A stretch of DNA of 64,000 bases from CAZABP01 sp964483245. GTDB taxonomy: Bacteria > Planctomycetota > UBA1135 > UBA2386. A program made the position numbers and the translations under genes. Positions 55,401 through 63,982 of this stretch are shown piece after piece (the stretch's first letter is position 1; each line of letters begins with the position of its first letter). A model generated the notes under the pieces. It ran no database searches, was not told where the DNA came from, and worked only from the letters and a program-made list of their open reading frames with translations. The stretch spans positions 1-64,000 of the forward strand of contig CAZABP010000022.1 in assembly GCA_964483245.1 (NCBI GenBank). The letters are read 5' to 3'.

Positions 55401-55913
55401 CAACCGCGCCTGCTCCGCGTCGACCGTCGCCTGCGGATGCAGCCCGGCCGCCTGGCTGAACGTGCGCAGCAGCCGCTGGCACCACGCATGGATCGTCGAG
55501 GCCTGCAGCCGCTCGATGCAGAGCAGCACGGCTTCCGCGCGCGCGGCCAGATCGTCCGGATCCGCTCCCGTCTCGGCCGGCTCGAAGCCGGCGATGTCCG
55601 CACTGCGCTGCTCGCGCACGAGCTCCAGCGCTTCGGTGACGCGGCGCGTCATCTCGGCCGCCGCCTTGTCGGTGAACGTGATCGCGACCAGCCGCTCCAG
55701 CAGGCGCGCCGCGACCTCGCGGTCGTCCGCGGCGTCCGGCGCGTGCTTGCGCCAGCCGGGGCCGAGGCACCAGACCAGGATCCGCGCGACGAGCAGCGAG
55801 GTCTTGCCGGTGCCGGCACCCGCTTCGACCACGACGACGCCATCGTGGCACGTGCGCGCGGTGCGCCGCGCCTGCGCGTCCACTGCGAGCAGCTCGTCCC
55901 GCGTGCGCGTCAC
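52434..55913 (-). CDS. addA: AddA/RecB-like UvrD helicase-nuclease
   Basis: A 1159-residue superfamily 1A helicase with a C-terminal nuclease, for end resection in double-strand-break repair. Helicase motif I is AGAGTGKTS (31-39). Motif Ia is ITFTDKAAAEMTRRV, and motif II is LLVDEFQDTD. Motif III is LFLVGDPKQSIYGWR, and motif V/VI appear in MTVHKSKGLQWPHV and LLYVAATRAADRLVL. The RecB-type nuclease motif is AGAIDLLYF followed by VVADYKTG near the C-terminus. The GTG at 55913 overlaps the AddB-like stop (GTGA). The pairing with an AddB-like protein argues for an AddAB complex over RecBCD. Confidence 0.9.
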   Translation of the reverse strand: MTRTRDELLAVDAQARRTARTCHDGVVVVEAGAGTGKTSLLVARILVWCLGPGWRKHAPDAADDREVAARLLERLVAITFTDKAAAEMTRRVTEALELVREQRSADIAGFEPAETGADPDDLAARAEAVLLCIERLQASTIHAWCQRLLRTFSQAAGLHPQATVDAEQARLPAIVDEVVLGALAAAYGEPGDPDHLALLRHDVGPTEIAEAVTKLAQQDVAAEWLEQDPHPEERLAAFRAALTAPLEELIGHLRETLPDQPTRNLIKACRVLGTLVACQQALPAGDALAGVARAAGELDARIGEFAAGEFTQAEARCFGERATRIEACAAIVAPMLASLRGFDPAAFAAARRVLARLLRDVRARTDALGVLSFQALLQRTHDLLTSDPVVAATLRTGLDQLLVDEFQDTDQLQCGILRAIALRGPPAERPALFLVGDPKQSIYGWRNADLAAYEAFVREALDGRPRQPLLVNFRSVDPVLQEVARICAPLLVHDEGIQAGWEPLLVSERRRDDPGCTLPGHAAAEHWVTWLTDGPKRHASTPADPARELGAAALAHDLRLLHDQHGVAWSACAVLLRSATQVDVYLDALRQAGVPFAIEREGSFYQRREIVDAAALLRAVLDPTDLVALFAMLRAPFCGVPDAALAGLWQAGLPALAAELHGSTSLPEAFEHCVRSARDGLEDAPAHAGWEDSLRDALTALAQLRAALQSQPVDEFLQLLRDRLALPATAAARFLGLHRLANLQRFFHVVEQALCNPERGPEVLLRELRRGLDGLLRAAEGAPGDAGMDAVQVMTVHKSKGLQWPHVYVVDLHTRLPWHERDPERTDVVRQHGMLQARLFGWPSLGWSEVEAQRERVARAEAIRLLYVAATRAADRLVLAGSWPAAARDASSMTKLIEAVAFRTPPDLVALAGAGDADAGRWEDGALWRVPALRALPEREPGTPQPLPLARLLAGAESLHRATEQAVRQQRVPRVAAASTSRIADDAEDPRDPSRSAGNARPRDAAQQLGILLHRLMETVPPAVSDAELRESLFAITPPELQPLAAQALTRLLRGEPWRRFQALGDQILARELPFVVAATGEDAATDALAGAIDLLYFDPARQQHVVADYKTGAPGEQAQHAAQARVYPRAVQRALGLAAPPRFELWYLLDDRIEVVPS

Positions 55914-58900
55914 GTCTGTGCTCCGATCTGCCACAGCCTGCGCAGGGCGGCGAACTCCGGTCCCTCGTCGGCGGCCAACACGCGGAGGTGACGGCGCATG
56001 CCGCTGTCGCCGCGGATGCAGGCCTCCTTGAACTCGCACCAGTCGCAGCTCTTCGGCTCGTCACCCGCCCGGTTCTCGAGGCGCGGCGGGAACCATCCCT
56101 GCGCGAGCGCATGCAGCAGCGTCGCCGCCACGTCGTGCAGCTTGCCCGGCAGGTCGTCCGGCAGCGTGCGCTCGGTGACGCCGTCGGGGCGCAGGTGCAG
56201 ATAGCGGCCGCGGCAGGACTCACCGGTCGCGGCAGCGAGTGCGTAGGCGGCGGCCTGCAGCCGCCGGCCTTCGCGGAACTGCTGCGGCAGATCGTCCGGT
56301 GGCTTGCCGGTCTTGTAGTCGGTCAACAGCAGGCCGTGCGCATCGCGGTCGATGCGGTCGGCGCGGAACCGCAGCGGCAGCGGCTCCGGCGCGTGCCGGA
56401 GCATCGTGGTCCCGGCGACTTCGACGCCGAGCAACCGGCGCTCCGGCGTCGCCGTCGCGAGCTCGTGCCGCAGCGCCAGCTCGACCAGATCGCGCACGCG
56501 CTCGGCCAGGACCCGGCAGAGGCCCCGCAGCCGGACCCCTTCGCGGTCGGCGACCTGCTGGGCCGCGAGCACGGCGGCCTGCATCAACTCCTGCGGATCC
56601 GGGAGCCGCAGCACCTGCCCCACGCGGTTGGCGAGCTGCGGGAGCTCCGCAGCTTCGTCCGGGCCGAGCAGCGCGGCCAGCGCCAGATGCACGGCGTCTC
56701 CGAGCATCGCCGGCGTGATCTGCGGCAGCGCCAGCAGCGGATCCGGCACCCGCTCGAGTCCGAGTCCGCGCGCGAGCCAGGTGCGCCACGGGCAGGTCGC
56801 GTAGTTCTCGAGCCAGGTCACGGCGGGACTCGCGGCGACGCTGGCGGCGACCCGCGCCGGCAGCTTGCCGAAGAACGAGCGCAGGCGCGGCACGTCGCGC
56901 AGCCGGTCCCACTGCATCAGCGCAATCCGGCGCGCACGCGCCACCGCCGCGGCGGCCCGCGGGCCGGTGCGCAGCTGCGCAGCGAGCGCCTGCTCGAGCG
57001 CATCCAGGTCACCGGCGAGCGCCGCGTGCAACGTGACTTCGTCGGCCGGCAGTGGCCGCCCGGCCGCGGCGTCCGCGGCGAGCCGCAGATCGACGCGCGG
57101 CGCGATCCCGATGACCGGCGGCAACCTGCCGCCGACCGCGAGCAGCTCGAGGAACGGCGAGCGTGCCAGCTCGTGCCCGTCGGCATCGCTGTGCTGCCAC
57201 GCGAGCTGCACGCGCGGTGCCGCCGACAGCAGGCTCGCGAACAGCTGCCGCTCCTCGTCGCTGCTGCGCGCCGAAGTCCGCAAGGCCGGGAGCACGGCCG
57301 CGAGCGCGTGCCGCGCGCTGTCGGGGAGCAGCGGGTCTTCCCGCTGCGGCCGCGGGAACTCACCGCGTTGCAGTCCGAGCAGGAACAGCTCCGTGGCGAC
57401 CAGCCCGCGCGCGTGCAGCGCGTCAGTCACGCGTACGCCGCCGTCGCCACCGAGCGGAGGCGCGAACAGCTGCTCCAACAGCGGTGGCAGCAGCGCGAAG
57501 AACTCCTCGCCACGCAGCCGCAGCGCCGGCCAGCCGCAGAGCTCGGACGCGATGCGCTCGCGCTCCTCCGCCGGCCAGCCGAGCTCGTCCCGCAGCAGCT
57601 CGCCGAGGCGGGCGGCATGCGATGGCAGCGGCTGCGTCTGCGGCCAGCCGCGGAGCTGCTCGACCATGCGCCGCGCCGCAGCGCGCGCCGCCGTCAACAC
57701 GGCGCGGGGCAGCCAGCGCCGCCGCGGCGCACCGTCTTCGTCGTGGCTGCGTTGCGGCAGCGGCACGTCGCGCAGCTCCGTCTCGTCGAGCTCCGCCAGC
57801 TCGCGCAGGTCGCGCAGTCCGCGGGCGCGCAGCGCGAGCATCAGGTCGCGCAGTCCGGCGGCGCCCGCGTCCGGGATCAGCCGTTGCGGGTCGGCCAGCG
57901 CAGCGGACCAGGTCTCCAGCGGGGCCGAGCCTTGTCGCTCGAGCAAGCGGCCCAGCGCCAGCCGGCGGCGTGCACCCGGTGCCAACACCGCCGGCGCGGC
58001 CGGCCCGGTGAACGGAATGCCGTGCTTGCGCAATTGCTGGCGCAGGGCGACGGCGTGTCCGTCCAACCGGCGGGCGACGACCAGCAGATCGGTGGCCGCA
58101 GTCCCACCATCGAGCGCAGTGCGCAGCCGCTGCGCCAGCTCACGTGCTTCTCCCTCGGGGCCGGAGGCGTGGAATGGCTCGGCGAGCTCGACCGGGTCCG
58201 GCGGTTGCGGGTCGAGCTCGACCGGTCCCCCGATCGCCAGCTCGAGATCCTGTGCGAGCGAAGTCAGCGGCTCGGTCGGATCGCGCGGCTCCGGCGGAGC
58301 TTCGACGTACAGCACGGCGCCCAGTCGCCGCAGCGCGCCGAGCAGCTCACATCCGAGCCCGGTCGCATCGGCGAACCCGTGCACGAACAACGTCGTCCCG
58401 CCGAGCAGCTCCGGGCCGCGCTCATCCAGCAGACGCGCGGCACGCCCGAGCGCCAGCTCGCTCGTCTCGAGGCCGAGCTGCTCTGCCTGCTGCAGCGTCT
58501 GCAGGGCCGCGTCGATCAGGGCACGCGCGCGGCGCGCGACTTGCGGGCGGGCAATCGCCTGCGCGGCTTCGTGGGCCGCGTCCTGCAGCTCAGGACGGAG
58601 GCCGGCATCCAGCAGCGCGCGGATCGGCTGTACGAGTGCCGGTTCACTGCGCTCGAACCGCTGCAGCAGCGGCAGCAGCTCCGGTTGCGCCGCGGCCGCG
58701 CGCCGTGCCAGCAGGTCGAACAGCGGTGTGGCGATGGAGGCTGGCCGACCACCACGCTCGAGCAGCTCGCGCGCGAGCGACCACAGCGTGGACACCCGCA
58801 CGCCGAGCAGGGCGCCATGCGCGCGTGCCAGCGCGGCCAGCATCTGTTCGCGCAGGTCGGCCGAGGCGACGACGATCAGGATCCGCGCCCGCGTGCGGTC

Positions 58901-58993
58901 CTGTGGCAGCGCCGCGGCGACGTCCGCCAACACGCGGCGTTGCGCTGCGCGCGCACCGGCGCAGCGGACGATGCGCCCGCCGCGCGGTGCCAC
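55910..58993 (-). CDS. addB: AddB-like helicase-nuclease subunit with an iron-sulfur cluster
   Basis: A 1027-residue partner of AddA. The N-terminal helicase-like half is degenerate and lacks a good Walker A, as in some AddB proteins. The C-terminal nuclease has LLLTDYKTGKPPDDL, and the four cluster cysteines are one in ENYATCPWRTWL plus three in CDWCEFKEAC. The GTG at 58993 overlaps the last base of the small lipoprotein's TAG stop. Coupling to addA supports co-expression of a complex. Sequence is extremely arginine/alanine rich, so internal start choice is uncertain. Confidence 0.85.
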   Translation of the reverse strand: MAPRGGRIVRCAGARAAQRRVLADVAAALPQDRTRARILIVVASADLREQMLAALARAHGALLGVRVSTLWSLARELLERGGRPASIATPLFDLLARRAAAAQPELLPLLQRFERSEPALVQPIRALLDAGLRPELQDAAHEAAQAIARPQVARRARALIDAALQTLQQAEQLGLETSELALGRAARLLDERGPELLGGTTLFVHGFADATGLGCELLGALRRLGAVLYVEAPPEPRDPTEPLTSLAQDLELAIGGPVELDPQPPDPVELAEPFHASGPEGEARELAQRLRTALDGGTAATDLLVVARRLDGHAVALRQQLRKHGIPFTGPAAPAVLAPGARRRLALGRLLERQGSAPLETWSAALADPQRLIPDAGAAGLRDLMLALRARGLRDLRELAELDETELRDVPLPQRSHDEDGAPRRRWLPRAVLTAARAAARRMVEQLRGWPQTQPLPSHAARLGELLRDELGWPAEERERIASELCGWPALRLRGEEFFALLPPLLEQLFAPPLGGDGGVRVTDALHARGLVATELFLLGLQRGEFPRPQREDPLLPDSARHALAAVLPALRTSARSSDEERQLFASLLSAAPRVQLAWQHSDADGHELARSPFLELLAVGGRLPPVIGIAPRVDLRLAADAAAGRPLPADEVTLHAALAGDLDALEQALAAQLRTGPRAAAAVARARRIALMQWDRLRDVPRLRSFFGKLPARVAASVAASPAVTWLENYATCPWRTWLARGLGLERVPDPLLALPQITPAMLGDAVHLALAALLGPDEAAELPQLANRVGQVLRLPDPQELMQAAVLAAQQVADREGVRLRGLCRVLAERVRDLVELALRHELATATPERRLLGVEVAGTTMLRHAPEPLPLRFRADRIDRDAHGLLLTDYKTGKPPDDLPQQFREGRRLQAAAYALAAATGESCRGRYLHLRPDGVTERTLPDDLPGKLHDVAATLLHALAQGWFPPRLENRAGDEPKSCDWCEFKEACIRGDSGMRRHLRVLAADEGPEFAALRRLWQIGAQT

Positions 58994-59298
58994 TAGCCGC
59001 GCTTGCGCAGGGTCAGCTCGTAGGTGCCGAGCGCGATCTGCGGTACGTCCTGCAGCGTGCCGCGCCAGGTCTCGTGGTCGGCATGCGTCACAACCAGCTC
59101 GTCGTCCAGCTCGACGGCGTACGGCAGGTCGCACGGCGTCTCGAGCGCGAGGTTCAGCCGCGTGATCAGCACCTTGGCGCCGGCCGGCTTCGTCACGAAC
59201 CGCGTGACCGGCTCGAGCTCCTGACCGTCATGCGGATTCGAATAGCCACAGGCGCCGAGCAGCAGCGACAGGGCTACGAGCGACAGGCGAAGTTTCAT
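58993..59298 (-). CDS. Small PEGA-like lipoprotein
   Basis: A 101-residue lipoprotein (lipobox LLGAC) with a short beta-rich domain that includes KPAGAKVLITRLNLALETPC, resembling PEGA domains. The function is unknown. ATGA overlap with the COG3014-like gene upstream and a one-base overlap with AddB downstream place it in the operon. Confidence 0.75.
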   Translation of the reverse strand: MKLRLSLVALSLLLGACGYSNPHDGQELEPVTRFVTKPAGAKVLITRLNLALETPCDLPYAVELDDELVVTHADHETWRGTLQDVPQIALGTYELTLRKRG

Positions 59299-60650
59299 GG
59301 AGGGGTGCTCTTCGTCAGGGTTTCGCGCGCCGGATCCGAGGTCAGCGGGGGTGCGCCGCCAGCCAGCGTCGGTGCGATGCCGAGAACATACGTGTTGAAC
59401 CCGTCGCGGACGCGCACGCGTACCTGTTGTGGTGCTCCGGTCGCGTGCCGGTCACGCGCCGCCCGCAGCGTCACCATGTACTCCCCGGCCGGCAGCTCGA
59501 TCCGGACCGCCTGCAGGTAGGCCGGCAGCAGGTGCCAGCTGCGCAGGTCGGCGCTCTCGACGCCGGTCCACAGCATGCCGAGCAGCGAGACGGCGAAGTC
59601 GATCGCCATCGACTTGTCGCTGCGCTCGTTCGAGTTCTCGCCATACGTGGCCTTGACCCCTTCGGTCACGGCGATCTTGAACGCACGCCGCAGCACGGCG
59701 CGCGCGACGATGTCCGGTTGGATCGCCTCGAACTCCGCCTGCGCGCACAGGTTGACGTCGGTGATCGTCTCGGTGTGCGCGACCTCGTTGCCGTCGATCG
59801 AGACCACCAGCGACGTTGGATTGTCGGCCTGGAACGCCAGCGCCGGGATCGCGACGCTGGTCAGGTTCGGGATCCCGCCGGTGCGTTGGTTGTGGATCCA
59901 GATCGTCTGCGCGATCGCCAGCGCCGTCGCGGAGACCGGCTCGGTGCTCTCGACCCGGGCGGGCGCGAGGCCGACGAAACCGAGCACGTGCAGGACCCCG
60001 TTGCCCGGATCGGAGTGGCGGCCATTGCGGACCCGCTCCAGATCCGCCTGCGCATACGGCCAGTCCGGCTCCAGCTCGGCCACCTGCTCGAACGCGAGCC
60101 GCGCCTCGTCGCGCGCCGACGGCTTCTCCTCGTTCAGGATCGCCCGCAGGTACGACCCGAACGCGACGAGCTTGTAGTCCTGCTTCGGCTTCTCGCCGCC
60201 ATCCCGCACGTACGCATCGATGATCTCGCGTTGGCGTTCGAGCACCTGGATCGCGTAGGCGTTCGCATCCCGCCCGCCGGCCATCAGGTCGGCGACCGCC
60301 AGGATGGCGCGGATCAGGACCTTCTCGTAGTCGGCACCGGACCAGTCGAGCTGCCGGTCATCCAGCAGCATCGAGCCGAGCGAACCGAAGAAGGAGTCGG
60401 AGCTCAGCTCGGCCATCCGGTCGCGCGACGCACGCAGCGCGTCGGTCGCTTCTCCCGGCTCGCCGCGGGCGAGCTCGACGATCCCGCGCTCGGCGCGGTA
60501 CAGGTGCGCGTCGCCGCCGTCCTCGAGCGCGAGCAGCCGGTCACGCGCCGCGTCGTACGAGCCTTGCTCGTACAGCGAGACGATCTCCGGCATCGGGTCA
60601 CTCGCGCAGGCCGTGGCCAGCGCGAGCGGGATCAGCAGCGCTGCGCGCAA
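59295..60650 (-). CDS. COG3014-like lipoprotein
   Basis: A protein of about 451 residues with a lipoprotein signal (LALATAC) and helical repeats resembling TPRs (about residues 35-220), followed by an alpha/beta domain with GFVGLAPARVESTEPVSATA and a conserved TEGVKATYGE. COG3014 proteins are often encoded next to LpoB in Gram-negative bacteria, as here, but their job is not established. The start is uncertain: TTG at 60650 begins the signal sequence, but a purine-rich GGGGGAG lies too close for standard spacing; the ATG at 60592 would lose the signal. Confidence 0.7.
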   Translation of the reverse strand: MRAALLIPLALATACASDPMPEIVSLYEQGSYDAARDRLLALEDGGDAHLYRAERGIVELARGEPGEATDALRASRDRMAELSSDSFFGSLGSMLLDDRQLDWSGADYEKVLIRAILAVADLMAGGRDANAYAIQVLERQREIIDAYVRDGGEKPKQDYKLVAFGSYLRAILNEEKPSARDEARLAFEQVAELEPDWPYAQADLERVRNGRHSDPGNGVLHVLGFVGLAPARVESTEPVSATALAIAQTIWIHNQRTGGIPNLTSVAIPALAFQADNPTSLVVSIDGNEVAHTETITDVNLCAQAEFEAIQPDIVARAVLRRAFKIAVTEGVKATYGENSNERSDKSMAIDFAVSLLGMLWTGVESADLRSWHLLPAYLQAVRIELPAGEYMVTLRAARDRHATGAPQQVRVRVRDGFNTYVLGIAPTLAGGAPPLTSDPARETLTKSTPP

Positions 60651-60664
60651 GCTCCCCCGACGGA

Positions 60665-61264
60665 TCAGTTCCGGTATTCCTTGCGCAGCCGTTCGGAGAC
60701 CTTGTCGTTGAAGCCGGTCTCCACGTCGACGAGCTCCAGCGTCAGCATGTAGTTCTTCTGCGTGACCCCGGAGTCCGCCTCGGTCGTGCCGCGCGTCAGC
60801 TTCGGGAACAGCAGGCATTCGACCGGGTTGCCCTGCTGCTCGAGCAGCTCGATGAACTGCCGCCGCTTGGCCGGGATGAACAGCTCGTCGTTGCGCAGCC
60901 GCAGCTCGCGCATCGCCGCGTCGACGAACCGCCGGCTGATCGTCCGGTAGCGGCCGGCACGGTTGATCGACGTGTCGATGATCTCGTACAGCTGTTCGTG
61001 CCAATCCCCGAGCTCCTCACCGCTGGCATTCTCGACACCGAGCACGGCCACCTTGAGCTGGCGGTTGTTGGTCAGCGAGGCACTGTGCAGGCTCAGCAGC
61101 CGGTCGACCGCCCCGGCCGTCAGCCGGTCGTAGGTCTCGGCGCCGGCGCGGTTGGCGCCGACGTAGTCCTGGTCCGCGTCGCTCATGACGCGGGCCTTGG
61201 GGTTGGACTCGCAGGCAGCGAGCAGCAGGGGGAGCAACAGCGTGGTTCGCAGCAATCGGTTCAT
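60665..61264 (-). CDS. lpoB: LpoB-like penicillin-binding protein activator lipoprotein
   Basis: A 199-residue lipoprotein (lipobox LLLAAC) with the LpoB/CsgG-type fold: VAVLGVENASGEEL at the first strand, then a helix-strand stretch with YRTISRRFVDAAMRELRLR and the final LTLELVDVETG followed by the KVSERLRKEY tail. In enterobacteria LpoB reaches from the outer membrane to stimulate PBP1b in peptidoglycan synthesis. The ATG at 61264 has GGAGGG upstream. Its stop lies 14 bases before the next start. Confidence 0.85.
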   Translation of the reverse strand: MNRLLRTTLLLPLLLAACESNPKARVMSDADQDYVGANRAGAETYDRLTAGAVDRLLSLHSASLTNNRQLKVAVLGVENASGEELGDWHEQLYEIIDTSINRAGRYRTISRRFVDAAMRELRLRNDELFIPAKRRQFIELLEQQGNPVECLLFPKLTRGTTEADSGVTQKNYMLTLELVDVETGFNDKVSERLRKEYRN

Positions 61265-61302
61265 GAATGGAATCCCTCCGGGCCTGGCGGGCGCACCGGC
61301 GC

Positions 61303-62019
61303 TCACGGGGTGCCGGCCGGCCAGCGACCGACCTTGTCGTAGTACTTCTGCAGGCGTTCGGCGAGTGCGCCGGAATCCAGCTCGACGCGGTATTGCGCGA
61401 CCAGGCTTCGGTCGGACATCCGCCGGCACTGCCAGTCGATCGCGAGATGCTCGTCGCGCTTCGTGCGGTCGAAGATGACGCGCTCGGCGCGCCCGTAGAT
61501 CACGTAGCCGGCCCCGACGCGCTCGGCCATCCACCAGATGTCGTCGGCGCCGGCGAGCTCGTTCGGCGAGCGGTTGACCGCCTTCAGGTCGTTGACGAGG
61601 CGGTCTCCGGCCAGGATGCCGGTCGCACCCGACTGCTCGAGCAGCCATGCCGTGCGCTCGGCGAGGTGCTCGCCGAGACCGTTGACGACGCTCTTGCCGG
61701 GGGTCGGGCTCGGGCTCAGCGCCGGGAACACGGCGACGATGCCCTGCTGCGCGCGCACCGCGGCGAGGACCTTGTCGGTGAACGGCTGCAGGAAATCGGC
61801 ATCACCTGCCGGCGCCGATTCCGGGGCCGGCGCGGGCGGCGCGGGACGCTCGTTCGTAGCCGCCGCCGGCGGCTCCTCCTTGCGGTCGTGCGGGTTGTCG
61901 ACCTGGTTCTCCCGTGTGTCGACACCCGGGATCGGTTGGTGGGGCACGCGTTCCGGGCCCGAGCAGGCGGCGGCAGCCAGGACCAGCAGCGCGCCGCAGA
62001 GTCGTTGCGAGACGTTCAT
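61303..62019 (-). CDS. CsgG/LpoB-fold lipoprotein
   Basis: A 238-residue lipoprotein (lipobox LAAAAC) with a proline-rich linker (about residues 45-75) and a second CsgG-like alpha/beta domain: GIVAVFPALSPSPTPGKS, then AERTAWLLEQSGATGILAGD and VGAGYVIYGRAERVI. Together with the LpoB-like protein this gives two related envelope lipoproteins in one operon. The ATG is preceded by GGGAGGA, and a -10-like TAGACT lies 30 bases upstream. Confidence 0.8.
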   Translation of the reverse strand: MNVSQRLCGALLVLAAAACSGPERVPHQPIPGVDTRENQVDNPHDRKEEPPAAATNERPAPPAPAPESAPAGDADFLQPFTDKVLAAVRAQQGIVAVFPALSPSPTPGKSVVNGLGEHLAERTAWLLEQSGATGILAGDRLVNDLKAVNRSPNELAGADDIWWMAERVGAGYVIYGRAERVIFDRTKRDEHLAIDWQCRRMSDRSLVAQYRVELDSGALAERLQKYYDKVGRWPAGTP

Positions 62020-62049
62020 GTCCGGGATCCTCCCAATCGGATGCGCGGC

Positions 62050-62055
62050 AGTCTA
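62050..62055 (-). promoter_or_regulatory. -10-like element TAGACT
   Basis: On the minus strand CCGTAGACT precedes the ATG at 62019 by 30 bases, with a GGGAGGA ribosome binding site in between. It is a conventional leadered promoter and the start of the lipoprotein-AddAB operon. Confidence 0.5.
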
Positions 62056-62121
62056 CGGGCGGATCGGCGCGGTGCGAGCGATCGATCGGCGCCCGGTCCC
62101 GACGCTGCCTGAGTCGAGCGG

Positions 62122-62127
62122 TAGACT
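62122..62127 (+). promoter_or_regulatory. -10-like element TAGACT
   Basis: GCGGTAGACT is 13 bases before the ATG at 62141 with no Shine-Dalgarno between them. Confidence 0.5.
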
Positions 62128-62140
62128 CCTCGGCCCGCTC

Positions 62141-63322
62141 ATGCCGGTCATCCGCGAACGACGTTTCCTGCGCGTGAAGCTGGACATGGTCACCCGGTGC
62201 CAGATCCGGTGCATCATGTGCCACTTCGCGCACCCCGACTTCCAGGAGAGCCCGGAGCGGCTGGGTGGCGAGCTGCTCGAGAAGGTCGCGCGCGAGCTGT
62301 TCCCGCGCGCACACGAGGTGGCGCTGTCGTCGAGCGCGGAGCCGCTGATGGCCCCTGACCTGCCGCGCGCGCTCGAGCTGTGCCGCGAGCATGGGGTCCC
62401 CGCGTTCCACTTCTCGACCAACGCGCTGAGCATGACCGAAGGGATCATGCGCAAGGTCATCGACGTGCGGATGCCGCACCTGACGATCTCCTGCGACGGC
62501 GCCACGAAGGAGACCTACGAGAAGATCCGCAAGCCCGCCCGCTGGGAGCCGTTCGTGCGCAAGCTGGAGCTGATCCAACGCGTCAAGCGGGACCTCGGTG
62601 TGGACCACCCGCAGCTGACGCTCACCTGCGTGTTGATGAAGAGCAACGTCCAGGAGGCGCCGGACGTCGTGCGGTTCGCGCACGCGCACGGCTTCCAGCA
62701 GGTGCACTTCAACTACATGGCCGTCATGGGCGGACTCGGCGTCGAGCACGAGACGGTCATGGACATCCCGAAGCTGACCAATGCCAAGGTCGCCGAGGCC
62801 AAGCGCATCGGCGACGAGCTGGGGGTCTCCGTCTGGTGCCCGATGCCGCTGCCGGAATCGTTCGAAGGTGCCGGCGACGCGACCGATGCGCAGCGCAGCG
62901 ACGCCGGTGGCGGCAGCGCGATCGGTGGGCCAGCAGGGGACCTGCCGGCGACCTCGTTCTCGGTGGCCGAGTTCTTGAACCACAAGAACCGCGAGTTCCT
63001 GCTCGCCGCCAAGCAGAAGCAGCACCACAACCGGCCGTGTTACTTCCCGTGGTACTACATCCACGTGAATCCGGACGGGACCGTGTTCCCGTGCGGATGC
63101 TGGTTCGAGTTCTCGACGTTCGGCGACTTCAAGACGCAGACGTTCGAGGAGATCTGGACCGGGCCGAAGTACAAGGAGCTGCGCGACCAGCTGTACCACA
63201 TGCGGTTGCGCGACGTCTGCGCCAACTGCTCGGTCGCCAACATGGGGCGGCCGGATGTGCGTGCGTCGTTCAGCCACCGCGCGAAGGTGCGGCGGCAGCA
63301 GGTCGGAACGACGCCCGGCTGA
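62141..63322 (+). CDS. Radical SAM/SPASM domain protein
   Basis: A 393-residue radical SAM enzyme. The SAM-cleaving [4Fe-4S] cluster is bound by Cys20, Cys24 and Cys27 in TRCQIRCIMC. The C-terminal SPASM region has candidate auxiliary-cluster cysteines in NRPCYFPWYY, FPCGCWFEF and DVCANCSVAN. Members modify peptides or other small molecules; no precursor peptide is visible nearby, so the substrate is unknown. A poorly conserved insert (about residues 247-270, Gly/Ala/Asp-rich) sits between the two halves. Confidence 0.9.
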   Translation: MPVIRERRFLRVKLDMVTRCQIRCIMCHFAHPDFQESPERLGGELLEKVARELFPRAHEVALSSSAEPLMAPDLPRALELCREHGVPAFHFSTNALSMTEGIMRKVIDVRMPHLTISCDGATKETYEKIRKPARWEPFVRKLELIQRVKRDLGVDHPQLTLTCVLMKSNVQEAPDVVRFAHAHGFQQVHFNYMAVMGGLGVEHETVMDIPKLTNAKVAEAKRIGDELGVSVWCPMPLPESFEGAGDATDAQRSDAGGGSAIGGPAGDLPATSFSVAEFLNHKNREFLLAAKQKQHHNRPCYFPWYYIHVNPDGTVFPCGCWFEFSTFGDFKTQTFEEIWTGPKYKELRDQLYHMRLRDVCANCSVANMGRPDVRASFSHRAKVRRQQVGTTPG

Positions 63323-63376
63323 CCGATCCGCCGGGCCCGCGCTTGCACTGCCGCACGGCTGCGCTTCGCTGCGGTG

Positions 63377-63982
63377 ATGCGTTCCTCGGCTGTGGCATTC
63401 CTGGTCCTGGCCGGCTGCGCCGGCGCCCCCGCGCCCGGTGAGCTGATCGAGACGTTCGACCGCGGCATGCCGGCGGTCGTCGGCGGTGGTACCTGGCAGC
63501 TCGAACCGGACCCGGACGATGCGGCGAACCAGATCCTCGTGCAGCGCGGGCGCAACGAGAACTCCGTGTTCAACCTTCTGCTGTTCGAACGCGCGACGGC
63601 GCAGGACGTGGATCTGCGCGTGCGGCTGCAGGCGATCGCGGGAGTCGTCGATCAGGGTGGGGGCCTGGTCTGGCGCGCCCAGGATCTGCGCAACTACTAC
63701 ATCGCGCGCTGGAACCCGCTCGAGGAGAACCTGCGCGTCTACACGGTCGTCGACGGCAAGCGGACACAGCTCGCGAGTCTCGACGTCGTGTGCGATCCCG
63801 AGTCATGGCACGAGCTGCAGGTCGAGATGCGCGGCACGGTGATCTCCTGCACGCTGGACGGTCGGCCGCGGCTCGTCTGCAAGGATCAGACGTTCGAGGG
63901 ACCGGGTCGCGTCGGCGTGTGGACCAAGGCGGACGCGGAGACTGCGTTCGACGATCTGCTGCTGAAGGCACCGTCGCGATGA
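63377..63982 (+). CDS. Lipoprotein with a concanavalin-like (DUF1080-type) beta-sandwich
   Basis: A 201-residue protein beginning with a lipoprotein signal (LVLAGC). The remainder is a jelly-roll: FDRGMPAVVGGGTWQ, then GLVWRAQDLRNYYIARWNPL and a final GPGRVGVWTKADAETAFDDL, a pattern shared by the 3-keto-disaccharide hydrolase/DUF1080 and LamG-like domains common in Planctomycetota. Catalytic ability is not evident. A GTG at 63374 is an alternative start, three bases upstream. The stop overlaps the next ATG. Confidence 0.8.
   Translation: MRSSAVAFLVLAGCAGAPAPGELIETFDRGMPAVVGGGTWQLEPDPDDAANQILVQRGRNENSVFNLLLFERATAQDVDLRVRLQAIAGVVDQGGGLVWRAQDLRNYYIARWNPLEENLRVYTVVDGKRTQLASLDVVCDPESWHELQVEMRGTVISCTLDGRPRLVCKDQTFEGPGRVGVWTKADAETAFDDLLLKAPSR

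Noticed and set aside
55988..58996. A 1002-codon open frame on the plus strand
   Set aside because: Antisense to addB, glutamine/arginine rich, without motifs. The minus strand carries the cluster cysteines and nuclease motif.
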